DNA of 64,000 nt from positions 6,702,501 to 6,766,500 of the forward strand of contig NZ_CP114200.1 of NCBI RefSeq assembly GCF_029392895.1, written 5' to 3'. A program made the position numbers and the translations under genes. This document shows positions 15,740 through 24,435 of this stretch, piece after piece. The notes under the pieces are model-generated. The model saw nothing but the letters and a program-made list of their open reading frames with translations, was not told the origin of the DNA and made no database searches. Every line of letters begins with the position of its first letter. The stretch's first letter is position 1. This stretch comes from Streptomyces sp. 71268. GTDB lineage: Bacteria; Actinomycetota; Actinomycetes; Streptomycetales; Streptomycetaceae.

Positions 15740-17581
15740 TCAGCCGCAGCAGGGGCACTGCGCGTACGGCCGGTGCTCCAGCGGCGAGTAGAAGACGGGC
15801 GCCCCGTCGCGGGTCAGCTTCCAGTCCTGGGTCGCGAACTCCTCGGGATCGATCGTCCCCTTCGCCCGCACCCAGGCGATGATCGTGTTCCGGATCTCCT
15901 CGGACGTCGACCACACCTGCTTCGCCGTCGCGACGTGCGGGAAGTTACCGCCGCCGCTGGCCCGGTAGTTGTTCACGGCCAACACGAACCGCGCGTCGTC
16001 GGCCACCGGCCGCCCCTCGAAGCACAGCTTCGCGATCCGCTGCCCCGGCTCCCTGGCGATGTCGATCTCGTACGTCACACCGCTGACCGCGTCGTAGTTG
16101 TAGTCCGGCGTGCCGTTCGCGTTGGTCAGCTTCGCCGGGTCGACGCCGCCACCGGCCGGGGTCCGCACGTAGTACCGCGCCGAGTGCTCCAGGTACTCGC
16201 GCAGTTGCGCGCCGGTCAGCAGCCGCGCCTCCAGGGTGTTCTCGAACGGGTACAGGCCGGCCACCTCGCGGATGGTGACCTCGCCGACCGGCACCACGGC
16301 CGTGCGCGAGAAGCACGAGGCCTGCGAGAGCACCGGCACCTTCGCGTGCTCGGTGCCCGCGAGCGCCGCCCGCACCGTCTGCGCCTGCACGTGGTTGATG
16401 AGGTCGATGATCGGCGTGTCCTTGTACGGCGCCTCGTCGGCCGCCATCCGCCGCGCCGAGGTGCCGATCACCTGGTTGACGTACGACACGACCTTCTCGT
16501 GCTCCCCGGTGAGCAACCGCACGATCTCCGGGTCCTCGGCGACGGTGTTGGAGTTCAGCACCTTCGAGGTCACCGACTCCACGTGCCACCGGCCGCGCTC
16601 CCAGACCAGCCCGAAGTCGAACACCGTCAGCCGCTGCCCCCACTTCAGCGGCTCCGAGAGGACCACCTCGCGGCCCGTCTCCTCGTTCACCACCCGGTAC
16701 TCCGGGATCTCGGCGTGCGCGTGTCCCACCAGGATCGCGTCGATGCCCGGTACCCGCTGCGCCACCTGCGCCGCCGCGTTCTCCACGTGCGGCAGCAGGT
16801 CACCGTAGGAGGAGGTGCCGCTGGTGCCCGAGTGCGCCGAGACGACCACCACGTCAGCGCCCATCGACCGCAGCCGTGGCACGTACTTCGCCGCCTGCTC
16901 GACCAGCCCCGGGAAGGTCAGCTTGCCCTGGACGTGTGCCTTGTCCCACAGCGCGATGCCGGGGTTGGTCAGCCCCAGGACCGCCACCCGCACCGGAGGC
17001 CCGAACGGCGTCCGCAGCCGCGTCATCCAGTACGGCGCGAACGCCGGCCGGGCCGTCCGCGCGTCCAGCGCGTTCGCCCCCAGCAGCGGGAAGTCGCACT
17101 GCTCGGCGAACTTCCGCAGCACCGGTATGCCGTAGTTGAACTCGTGGTTGCCCAGCGCCGCCGCGTCGTACCCGATCGCGTTCATCGCCTTGGCCATCGG
17201 GTGCACCGGGCCGCCGGGGCCGGTGATCGGATCGACCTTGGCGTAGTAGTACGACAGCTGGGTGCCCTGGATGGTGTCGCCGGCGTCGATCAGCAGCGTG
17301 TCGCGCGCTCCGCGCTCCGCGCGGACCTGTCTCACCAGCGTGGAGATCTTGGCGAGCCCGATGTCGTTGTGGTCCTTGTCGTCGAACTCCGCGTCGGTGA
17401 AGTAGTCCCAGTTGAAGACGTTGCCGTGCAGGTCGGTGGTGCCGAGGACACTGAACTCGTACCGCCTGCCCGGCCGGCGCCCGGCGGCGGGCGAGGCGGC
17501 CACGGTCGCCGTGCCGGCCAGCGCCACGGCGGCGCCCGTCGCGGCGGAGCGGCCCAGGAACTTCCTACGGTCCAGCGGCAT
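15740..17581 (-). CDS. Exported bifunctional metallophosphatase / 5'-nucleotidase
   Basis: 613 residues. The N-terminus has a Tat motif (DRRKFLG) followed by an Ala-rich hydrophobic stretch. The calcineurin-like phosphatase domain shows GTTDLHGNVF, IDAGDTIQG, ALGNHEFNYG and VGHAHAEIPEY. The 5'-nucleotidase C-terminal domain holds NYRASGGGNFP. It would hydrolyse 2',3'-cyclic nucleotides and 5'-nucleotides outside the membrane, for phosphate or nucleoside salvage. GGAG precedes ATG 17581. The tail ends in Cys-Pro-Cys-Cys-Gly, which is unusual for the family. Confidence 0.92.
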   Translation of the reverse strand: MPLDRRKFLGRSAATGAAVALAGTATVAASPAAGRRPGRRYEFSVLGTTDLHGNVFNWDYFTDAEFDDKDHNDIGLAKISTLVRQVRAERGARDTLLIDAGDTIQGTQLSYYYAKVDPITGPGGPVHPMAKAMNAIGYDAAALGNHEFNYGIPVLRKFAEQCDFPLLGANALDARTARPAFAPYWMTRLRTPFGPPVRVAVLGLTNPGIALWDKAHVQGKLTFPGLVEQAAKYVPRLRSMGADVVVVSAHSGTSGTSSYGDLLPHVENAAAQVAQRVPGIDAILVGHAHAEIPEYRVVNEETGREVVLSEPLKWGQRLTVFDFGLVWERGRWHVESVTSKVLNSNTVAEDPEIVRLLTGEHEKVVSYVNQVIGTSARRMAADEAPYKDTPIIDLINHVQAQTVRAALAGTEHAKVPVLSQASCFSRTAVVPVGEVTIREVAGLYPFENTLEARLLTGAQLREYLEHSARYYVRTPAGGGVDPAKLTNANGTPDYNYDAVSGVTYEIDIAREPGQRIAKLCFEGRPVADDARFVLAVNNYRASGGGNFPHVATAKQVWSTSEEIRNTIIAWVRAKGTIDPEEFATQDWKLTRDGAPVFYSPLEHRPYAQCPCCG

Positions 17582-17733
17582 GTCGTTGTTCTCCGTCTTC
17601 TGGCAGCGATGCGAGGCGCGTCCGCACACCGCGTCACGCGCGAGGGTTCTCCACCCGCGCCAGCCGGTGTGCCCCGGGCGGGTTTCGATCACATGACTAC
17701 CTGATGCGCGGGCCGACTGCGAGAGTGAGCCCC

Positions 17734-18429
17734 ATGACAACCACCACACCGCTGTCCTACGGAACGCCCGAGACCCCGCGCGTCGCGGTGCGCGGCGAGG
17801 CCAGGCTTGAGGTCGACCCGGAGATCGCCCGCGTCGGCATCACCGTCAGCGCCCGCGGCACCGACCGGCGCGGCGCGCTCGACCACCTCACCCGCCGCAA
17901 CAACCAGGTCCTCGACCTCGTCCGGTCCTACGGCGACGCCGTCGAGAAGCTGGAGACCGGCGCGTTCAGCATCACCCCGCAACTGGCCGACAAGGGCCGC
18001 CACGAACGGGTCCGCGCCTACCACGGCCGGGTCTACCTGACCGCCACGCTCGCCGACTTCGGCGCGCTGGGGGAGCTGAGCACCCGCCTCGCCGACCTGG
18101 AGCTGACCAGCGTCGACGGCCCCTGGTGGGCGCTGCGCCCCGACTCGCCGGCGCACCGCGAGGCGCGCCAGGAGGCCGTGCGCGAGGCGGTCAAGCGGGC
18201 CCGCGAGTACGCGCAGGCGCTCGGCGCGGAACTGGCCGCCATCGTCGAACTCGCCGACATCGGTGCCGAGAACGCCCCGTTGCCCCCGCCCGCCGCCAGC
18301 ATGCGCGCGGCGGCCCCCGGCTACGGCGGCGCGGCGGAGCAGCCACCCGCCCTCGACCTCGAACCACGGCGGCAGACCGTGTACGCGCACGTCAACGCCC
18401 GGTTCACGATGACGCGTCCCGCACTGTGA
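17734..18429 (+). CDS. SIMPL (DUF541) domain protein
   Basis: 231 residues. The SIMPL fold covers nearly the whole protein: VAVRGEARLEVDPEIARVGITVSA at the start, a central helix REAVKRAREYAQALG and a closing YAHVNARFTM strand. The family includes periplasmic and cytoplasmic proteins linked to oxidative stress and signalling. The biochemical role is not established. No signal peptide is visible. ATG 17734 has GAGAG upstream and is preferred over 17704. It is divergent from the 5'-nucleotidase. Confidence 0.85.
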   Translation: MTTTTPLSYGTPETPRVAVRGEARLEVDPEIARVGITVSARGTDRRGALDHLTRRNNQVLDLVRSYGDAVEKLETGAFSITPQLADKGRHERVRAYHGRVYLTATLADFGALGELSTRLADLELTSVDGPWWALRPDSPAHREARQEAVREAVKRAREYAQALGAELAAIVELADIGAENAPLPPPAASMRAAAPGYGGAAEQPPALDLEPRRQTVYAHVNARFTMTRPAL

Positions 18430-18574
18430 GAAGGGCGGGGACGGCCGCCGAAAATCGCTCATAGGAGCGGACCCGCGCACGTTTCATTAGTTGTCAAGAG
18501 CCTTTCATGCAAAGGTCGTTGGGCTGTAGGGAGTTCACGGTTCTCTACCCGCTGGTAGGTCATAGGCTCGACCC

Positions 18575-20005
18575 ATGCGCCGAGCAAAAATCGTCTGCAC
18601 CCTGGGCCCAGCCACCGACTCGTATGAGCAGATCAAGAGGCTTGTCGAGGCCGGCATGGACGTCGCCCGCTTCAACCTCAGCCACGGTTCGTACGTGGAG
18701 CACGAGGAGCGGTACCAGAGGGTGCGCCAAGCCTCCAAGGAGACCGGCCGCAGCGTCGGTGTCCTCGCCGACCTTCAAGGTCCGAAGATTCGCCTCGGTC
18801 GATTCCGCGAAGGACCGGTACTCCTTGAACGCGGCGACGAGTTCACCATCACCGTCGAGGAGATCGAGGGCGACCGCCACCGCTGCGGGACGACCTACGA
18901 GGGCCTGGCCGCCGACGTCACGCGCGGTGAGCGCATCCTCGTCGACGACGGTCGCGTCACCCTGGAGGTGACCTCGGTCGACGGACCGCGCGTGCACACC
19001 ACGGTCATCGAGGGCGGCATGGTCTCCGACCACAAGGGGCTCAACCTGCCCGGCGTCGCGGTCTCGGTCCCCGCCCTGTCCGGTAAGGACGTCGAGGACC
19101 TGCGCTGGGCGCTGCGCACCGGCGCGGACGTCATCGCGCTGTCCTTCGTCCGCAACGCCGACGACGCCCGCGACGTCCACCGGATCATGGCCGAGGAGGG
19201 CCGCCGGCTGCCGCTGATCGCCAAGGTCGAGAAGCCGCAGGCGGTGGAGAACCTGGAAGCCATCGTGGACGCCTTCGACGGGATCATGGTGGCCCGGGGC
19301 GACCTGGGCGTCGAGATGCCGCTGGAGGCCGTGCCGATGGTGCAGAAGCGCGCCATCAAGCTGGCCAAGCGCAACGCCAAGCCGGTGATCGTGGCGACCC
19401 AGATGCTCGACTCGATGATCGACGCCTCCCGGCCGACCCGCGCCGAGGCGTCCGACGTGGCCAACGCCGTCATGGACGGCACGGACGCGGTGATGCTCTC
19501 CGGCGAGACCAGCGTCGGCAAGTACCCGATCGAGACGGTCAAGACCATGGGCCGCATCGTCGTCGCGGCCGAGGAGGACGTGCTGGCCAAGGGGCTGCCG
19601 CCGCTGACCGAGCGGAACAAGCCGCGCACCCAGGCCGGCGCCGTCGCCCGGGCGGCGGCCGAGATGGGCGACTTCCTCGGCGCGAAGTTCCTGGTGGCCT
19701 TCACCCAGTCCGGCGACACGGTGCGCCGCCTGTCCCGCTACCGCTCGCCGATCCCGGTCCTCGCCTTCACGCCCGACCCGGACACCTACGCCCAGCTCAA
19801 CCTGACCTGGGGCGTGGAGACCTTCCTCGGCCCGCACGTCGAGTCGACGGACGCCATGGTGGCCCAGGTGGACGAGGAACTGCTGCGTATCGGCCGCTGT
19901 CAGCGGGGCGACGTCGTCGTCATCACGGCCGGCTCGCCGCCCGGCGTCCCCGGCTCCACCAACCTGGTCCGCGTCCACCGCATCGGCGACGATCCGGGCC
20001 AGTAG
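18575..20005 (+). CDS. pyk: Pyruvate kinase
   Basis: 476 residues, full length. It starts MRRAKIVCTLGPATDSYEQI, with the barrel motif NLSHG, KVEKPQAVENL, the catalytic signature IMVARGDLGVEMP, and the C-terminal allosteric domain. It transfers phosphate from phosphoenolpyruvate to ADP in glycolysis. A -10-like TAGGCT (18563-18568) ends 6 nt before the ATG, so the mRNA is likely leaderless; no Shine-Dalgarno is seen. The neighbouring tRNA and ANTAR regulator are a conserved Streptomyces arrangement. Confidence 0.97.
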   Translation: MRRAKIVCTLGPATDSYEQIKRLVEAGMDVARFNLSHGSYVEHEERYQRVRQASKETGRSVGVLADLQGPKIRLGRFREGPVLLERGDEFTITVEEIEGDRHRCGTTYEGLAADVTRGERILVDDGRVTLEVTSVDGPRVHTTVIEGGMVSDHKGLNLPGVAVSVPALSGKDVEDLRWALRTGADVIALSFVRNADDARDVHRIMAEEGRRLPLIAKVEKPQAVENLEAIVDAFDGIMVARGDLGVEMPLEAVPMVQKRAIKLAKRNAKPVIVATQMLDSMIDASRPTRAEASDVANAVMDGTDAVMLSGETSVGKYPIETVKTMGRIVVAAEEDVLAKGLPPLTERNKPRTQAGAVARAAAEMGDFLGAKFLVAFTQSGDTVRRLSRYRSPIPVLAFTPDPDTYAQLNLTWGVETFLGPHVESTDAMVAQVDEELLRIGRCQRGDVVVITAGSPPGVPGSTNLVRVHRIGDDPGQ

Positions 20006-20419
20006 ACGGTTCGGCGGTAATCGCCGGAAACATCGACAACGGGGCAAGTGATCCGCTCAGCGGGCCGGGGAATTCGGCTCGCTGGGCGCCTGCGCGTTGT
20101 GGGCCATTTCGCGGCCGTGCGTGCCGCGTCCCCTTTCGTGGCGGAATCCGTATTCACGCGCCAGGTGTGAGATGTGTCCTTCGCGGCGCGACCGGGTGAC
20201 CCGGTCACGCGGGCGCCGGGGGAGGGGCGAGGCGAAAGGGAAGTGGTAAGACGAGGTGGCGAGCGCCGGATATCCTCGCATTTACCGTGCGTACGCTCTG
20301 CCGTTCACCAGGGGCGAATGCCGGTCGGCGTGCTCGCATTCGACCGGGAAGAGGCCGCGACGTTCACCACGGCGAATGAATCGCGCCTGCGCTGAACGAA
20401 CCTTTGAAGCGAAGATAAG
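20006..20419. other. Intergenic region, no gene seen
   Basis: About 410 bp. A small GGCGGTAATCGCC hairpin just after the pyk stop may be a weak terminator. The rest is less GC-biased than its surroundings and carries no supportable gene. Confidence 0.4.
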
Positions 20420-20492
20420 TGCCCTGGGTGGGATTCGAACCCACACTGAATACTGTTTGAGAGTATCGTCTCTGCCATTGGACTACCAGGGC
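20420..20492 (-). tRNA. tRNA with CAA (Leu) anticodon and short variable loop
   Basis: 73 nt folding as a cloverleaf: a 7-bp acceptor stem GCCCTGG/CCAGGGC, D-stem GTC/GAC of only 3 bp with a GGCAGA loop end, anticodon stem ATACT/AGTAT with loop CTCAAAC, a 5-nt variable loop, T-stem GTGGG/CCCAC with TTCGAAT, and A73. CCA is not encoded. The 3-bp D-stem and A73 are leucine-like, but the long class II variable arm expected of tRNA-Leu is missing. Its decoding identity is therefore uncertain. Confidence 0.85.
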
Positions 20493-20507
20493 TGGCCTCA
20501 GAAACAG

Positions 20508-20535
20508 AGGTTAGCGGAAAGACGCTGTGCGTCAA
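20508..20535 (-). promoter_or_regulatory. Promoter of the tRNA gene
   Basis: TTGACG (20530-20535) and TAACCT (20508-20513) on the minus strand have a 16-bp spacer and lie about 16 nt ahead of the mature 5' end. Confidence 0.6.
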
Positions 20536-20591
20536 ACATACAGGAGCTAGGTAGGCTCGTGGGGCACCACCTGCCTGATTCGAGGAGTCCC

Positions 20592-21248
20592 GTGAGCGAC
20601 GTCGAGCCTGAGCCCGTCGATGAGCAGCAGTCGCACGTCCCGCCGTTGACCACACGTGTCGTCATCGCCGAGGACGAGGCCCTGATCCGCCTCGACCTGA
20701 AGGAAATGCTCGAAGAAGAGGGGTACTCGGTCGTCGGCGAGGCCGGAGACGGCCAGCGCGCCGTCGAGCTGGCCCGGGAACACCGTCCCGACCTCGTCAT
20801 CCTCGACGTGAAAATGCCGATCCTGGACGGCATCTCCGCCGCCGAGCAGATCGCCGCGGACAGCATCGCCCCGGTGCTCATGCTGACGGCCTTCTCCCAG
20901 CGCGAGTTGGTCGAGCGGGCCCGCGACGCGGGGGCGATGGCCTATCTCGTGAAGCCGTTCAGCAAGAGCGACGTGGTCCCCGCCATCGAGATGGCCGTCT
21001 CCCGCTTCACCGAGCTGAAGGCGCTGGAGAAGGAGGTCGCCGACCTCTCGCAGCGCCTGGAGACGCGCAAGCTGGTGGACCGCGCCAAGAGCGTCCTCCA
21101 GACCCAGTACGGGCTGACCGAGCCCGCCGCGTTCCGCTGGATCCAGAAGACGTCGATGGACCGCCGCATGTCCATGCAGCAGGTGGCCGAGGCGGTTATC
21201 GAGGACGCGGAGGAGAAGAAGGCCGCCAAGAGCTCCAAGGAGCCCTGA
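20592..21248 (+). CDS. pdtaR: ANTAR-domain response regulator PdtaR
   Basis: 218 residues. The receiver domain (about 22-135) shows the acidic pair in VVIAEDEALIRLDL, the phospho-acceptor Asp in LVILDVKMPILDG and the switch Lys in YLVKPFS. A coiled linker leads to the C-terminal ANTAR domain with AKSVLQTQYGLTEPAAFRWIQ. ANTAR proteins bind paired hexaloop RNA hairpins and act as antiterminators after phosphorylation by a PdtaS-type kinase, which is not in this window. GAGGAG precedes GTG 20592. The Lys/Glu-rich C-terminal tail is typical. Confidence 0.93.
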   Translation: MSDVEPEPVDEQQSHVPPLTTRVVIAEDEALIRLDLKEMLEEEGYSVVGEAGDGQRAVELAREHRPDLVILDVKMPILDGISAAEQIAADSIAPVLMLTAFSQRELVERARDAGAMAYLVKPFSKSDVVPAIEMAVSRFTELKALEKEVADLSQRLETRKLVDRAKSVLQTQYGLTEPAAFRWIQKTSMDRRMSMQQVAEAVIEDAEEKKAAKSSKEP

Positions 21249-21251
21249 GCC

Positions 21252-21301
21252 GGCCGGCGGCGGGCCCGGCGCCTTTCTGGCACCCCCGCCCGCCGCCGGC
21301 C
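21252..21301. terminator. Bidirectional hairpin between pdtaR and the thioesterase
   Basis: Perfect 14-bp arms (21252-21265, 21288-21301) flank a 22-nt loop, between convergent genes. Confidence 0.55.
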
Positions 21302-21308
21302 CCGGCGC

Positions 21309-21797
21309 TCAGCCCGCCGCGGACGCGCTCGCGGCGGCGGGCACCTCGACCTCGCGCAGCAGACAGGTCAGCCGCGCGGTGCACACGCGCCGGCCCTCCT
21401 CGTCGCTGATGACGATCTCGTACGTGGCGGTCGAGCGGCCCCGGTGCACCGGCGTGGCCACCCCGGTGACCAGCCCGGAGCGGGCGGCGCGGTGGTGGGT
21501 GCAGTTGAGGTCGACGCCCACGGCGATCTTGTGCGGGCCGCCGTGCAGCATGGAGCCGACCGACCCCAGGGTCTCGGCGAGCACCGCGGACGCGCCGCCG
21601 TGCAGCAGCCCGTACGGCTGGGTGTTGCCCTCCACCGGGAGAGTGCCCACGACGCGCTCGGGCGCCGCCTCGATAATCCGCAACCCCATGCGCTCGCCCA
21701 GGTGGCCGGCCGAGAAGAGGGCGGGCAGATCAAGCCCCAGCCCCTCGTACTGGTCGATGATCTCCTGCGGGAACGTGGTGGTGGTCTGCTCACCCAT
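21309..21797 (-). CDS. PaaI-type hotdog thioesterase
   Basis: 162 residues with the hotdog fold of the PaaI/YdiI family. GLLHGGASAVLAETLGS contains the conserved HGG and active-site Glu, followed by GVDLNCTHHRAA. It hydrolyses acyl- or aryl-CoA thioesters in the cytosol. A GGAG lies upstream of the ATG. It is transcribed away from the oxidoreductase gene's end and shares a terminator with pdtaR. Confidence 0.88.
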   Translation of the reverse strand: MGEQTTTTFPQEIIDQYEGLGLDLPALFSAGHLGERMGLRIIEAAPERVVGTLPVEGNTQPYGLLHGGASAVLAETLGSVGSMLHGGPHKIAVGVDLNCTHHRAARSGLVTGVATPVHRGRSTATYEIVISDEEGRRVCTARLTCLLREVEVPAAASASAAG

Positions 21798-21870
21798 GCT
21801 GTCCGGCTCCGATCCGCGGCGCTTGTTCGGCCTGTGCTCCGTCTTACCTATCAGCTCCCTGAGCGAACGC

Positions 21871-24153
21871 TTATACGGGGGCCGTCTGTTCCAGGCGGAT
21901 GACCACGGACTTGCTCGCCGGCGTGTTGCTGGTGTCCGCCGTCGCGTCCAGCGGCACCAGGACGTTGGTCTCCGGGTAGTACGCGGCGGCGCAGCCCCGG
22001 GCCGTCGGGTAGTGCACCACGCGGAAGCCGGGCGCGCGCCGCTCGCTGCCGTCCCGCCACTCGCTGACCAGGTCCGCGTACGCGCCGTCGGCCAGCCCCC
22101 GCTCGCGCGCGTCCTCGGGGTGGACGAGGACCACCCGGCGGCCGTTCCTGATGCCCCGGTAACGGTCGTCCAGGCCGTAGATGGTGGTGTTGTACTGGTC
22201 GTGCGAGCGCAGCGTCTGGAGCAGCAGCCGTCCCTCGGGCACCTCGGGGAACTCCACCGGGGCCGCGGTGAAGTTGGCCTTCCCGGTGGCCGTGGGGAAG
22301 CGGCGCTCGTCCCTGGGGCCGTGCGGCAACGCGAACCCGCCGGGCGCGCTCACCCGCGCGTTGAAGTCCTCGAAGCCGGGGATCACGCGCGCGATGCGGT
22401 CCCGCACCAGCCCGTAGTCCCGTTCGAACTCCTCCCAGGGCGTGCGGCTGCGCTCGCCCAACACGCGCCGGGCCAGCCGGCAGACGATGGCCGGCTCGGA
22501 GAGCAACTGCGCGCTCGCGGGCTCAAGGCGGCCCCGGGAGGCGTGCACCATGCCCATCGAGTCCTCGACCGTGACGAACTGGTCGCCGCTGGCCTGGGTG
22601 TCGCGCTCGGTGCGCCCGAGGGTGGGCAGGATCAGCGCCCGCGCCCCGGTCACCACGTGCGAGCGGTTGAGCTTGGTGGAGACGTGCACGGTCAGCCGGG
22701 CCCGCCGCATCGCGGCCTCGGTGACCTCGGTGTCCGGCGTCGCGGAGACGAAGTTGCCGCCCATCGCGAAGAAGACCTTGGCCTGTCCGTCCCGCAGCGC
22801 CCTGATGGCCCGTACGACGTCCAGGCCGTGCTCGCGCGGCGGCGCGAAGTCGAACTCCGCCTCCAGCGCGTCCAGGAACGCGGGCGCGGGCCGTTCGAAG
22901 ATGCCCATCGTCCGGTCGCCCTGCACGTTGCTGTGGCCGCGCACCGGGCACACCCCGGCGCCCGGCCGGCCCACGTTGCCGCGCAGCAGCAGGAAGTTGA
23001 CGACCTCCCTGATGGTGGGCACCGAGTGCTTGTGCTGGGTGAGCCCCATCGCCCAACACACGATGGTGCGCCGGGAGGCGAGGACCATCTCGAAGGCCCG
23101 CTCTATGTCGGCGCGGGCCAGCCCGGTGGCACGCAGCGTCTCGTCCCAGTCGGCCGCGCGGGCGGTGGCGGCGAACTCCTCGAAGCCGTGCGTGTGCGCG
23201 CGGACGAACTCCTCGTCCACGGCGCCGTCGGCCTCCAGGATCATCCGGTTCAGGGCCCGGAACAGGGCCTGGTCGCCGCCCAGCCTGACCTGGAGGAACA
23301 GGTCGGTCAGCGGAGTGCCGCCGAGCGCCAGGCCGCGCGCGGTCTGCGGGTTCTTGAACCGCTCCAGGCCCGCCTCGGGCAGCGGGTTGACGGTGATAAC
23401 GCGCGCCCCGCCCGCCTTGGCCTTCTCCAGCGCGCTGAGCATCCGCGGGTGGTTGGTGCCGGGGTTCTGCCCGGCGACGATGATCAGGTCGGCCTGGTAC
23501 AGGTCGTCGAGCAGCACGCTGCCCTTGCCGACGCCGAGCGTCTCGGTCAGCGCGGAACCGGACGACTCGTGGCACATGTTGGAGCAGTCCGGCAGGTTGT
23601 TGGTGCCGAACTCGCGGGCGAAGAGCTGGTAGAGGAAGGCGGCCTCGTTGCTGGTACGGCCCGAGGTGTAGAAGACCGCCTCGTCGGGGGAGTCGAGGGC
23701 CCGCAACTCCTCGGCGACGAGGGAGAACGCCCGCTCCCAGGTGATGGGCTCGTACCGCTCGGCTCCCTCGTCCAGCAGCATCGGCCGGGTGAGGCGGCCC
23801 TGCTGACCGAGCCAGTACCCACTGCGCGTGGCGAGGTCGGCCACCGGGTGGGCGGCGAAGAACTCGGGCGTGACCCGGCGCAGGGTGGCCTCCTCCGCGA
23901 CGGCCTTGGCGCCGTTCTCGCAGAACTCCGCCGTGTGCCGCTTGTCCGGCTCGGGCCAGGCGCAGCCGGGGCAGTCGAAGCCGTCCTTCTGGTTGACCTT
24001 GAGGAGGGTGAGCGCCGTGCGGCGCACGCCCATCTGTCGCTGGGCGGCCAGCAGCGAGTGCGCGACGCCGGGCAGCCCGGCGGCGGACCGCCGCGGCGGG
24101 CTCACCTCGGGCGCGTCCTGTACCGGGTCACCTGCGGGCGGCTTGGCTGCCAT
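21871..24153 (-). CDS. FdhF/YdeP-family molybdopterin oxidoreductase
   Basis: 760 residues. The N-terminal DGFDCPGCAWPEPDKRHTAEF and the CNMCHESSGSALTETLG motif identify the YdeP group of formate-dehydrogenase-alpha-like proteins. The C-terminal molydop-binding domain has HDQYNTTIYGLDDRYRG. In other bacteria the group is tied to acid or envelope stress; its reaction is unclear. ATG 24153 has GGGGAG upstream. A DNA-damage-type promoter element facing this gene lies at 24310-24331, back-to-back with the polA element, implying a leader of about 150 nt. Confidence 0.87.
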   Translation of the reverse strand: MAAKPPAGDPVQDAPEVSPPRRSAAGLPGVAHSLLAAQRQMGVRRTALTLLKVNQKDGFDCPGCAWPEPDKRHTAEFCENGAKAVAEEATLRRVTPEFFAAHPVADLATRSGYWLGQQGRLTRPMLLDEGAERYEPITWERAFSLVAEELRALDSPDEAVFYTSGRTSNEAAFLYQLFAREFGTNNLPDCSNMCHESSGSALTETLGVGKGSVLLDDLYQADLIIVAGQNPGTNHPRMLSALEKAKAGGARVITVNPLPEAGLERFKNPQTARGLALGGTPLTDLFLQVRLGGDQALFRALNRMILEADGAVDEEFVRAHTHGFEEFAATARAADWDETLRATGLARADIERAFEMVLASRRTIVCWAMGLTQHKHSVPTIREVVNFLLLRGNVGRPGAGVCPVRGHSNVQGDRTMGIFERPAPAFLDALEAEFDFAPPREHGLDVVRAIRALRDGQAKVFFAMGGNFVSATPDTEVTEAAMRRARLTVHVSTKLNRSHVVTGARALILPTLGRTERDTQASGDQFVTVEDSMGMVHASRGRLEPASAQLLSEPAIVCRLARRVLGERSRTPWEEFERDYGLVRDRIARVIPGFEDFNARVSAPGGFALPHGPRDERRFPTATGKANFTAAPVEFPEVPEGRLLLQTLRSHDQYNTTIYGLDDRYRGIRNGRRVVLVHPEDARERGLADGAYADLVSEWRDGSERRAPGFRVVHYPTARGCAAAYYPETNVLVPLDATADTSNTPASKSVVIRLEQTAPV

Positions 24154-24309
24154 GACGCTCCCCTTTGCGCGGTCGGTCGCGACCGACGTGCGCCGTCGGT
24201 CGCCGCGGGCGGACCCGTGGCGCGCGGTCCGCCGCGTACGGTGGCTGGTCGCCACCCGGCCGTCGGCGAGCCGGGGCCGGGCGTCCGGTGCTGGACCGGT
24301 ACGGAACGA

Positions 24310-24331
24310 ATCCTGTCACGAGGCACTGACA
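24310..24331 (-). promoter_or_regulatory. RecA-NDp/PafBC-type promoter element facing the oxidoreductase
   Basis: On the minus strand TGTCAGTG (24324-24331), 8 nt, then CAGGAT (24310-24315). The box is perfect; the -10 has C for the first T. Confidence 0.6.
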
Positions 24332-24405
24332 GCGGATCCGCGCGCCGCCCGTGACCTTGACCCGCGGCCCGGGGCACGGGCCGGCCGCAGCCCGGTGGCT
24401 CGGGA

Positions 24406-24428
24406 TTGTCAGTGGGGCGTGGCAGGAT
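24406..24428 (+). promoter_or_regulatory. RecA-NDp/PafBC-type promoter of polA
   Basis: TTGTCAGTG (24406-24414), 8 nt, then CAGGAT (24423-24428), 7 nt before the GTG start. This predicts a leaderless, damage-inducible transcript. Confidence 0.7.
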
Positions 24429-24435
24429 CGGGGAC

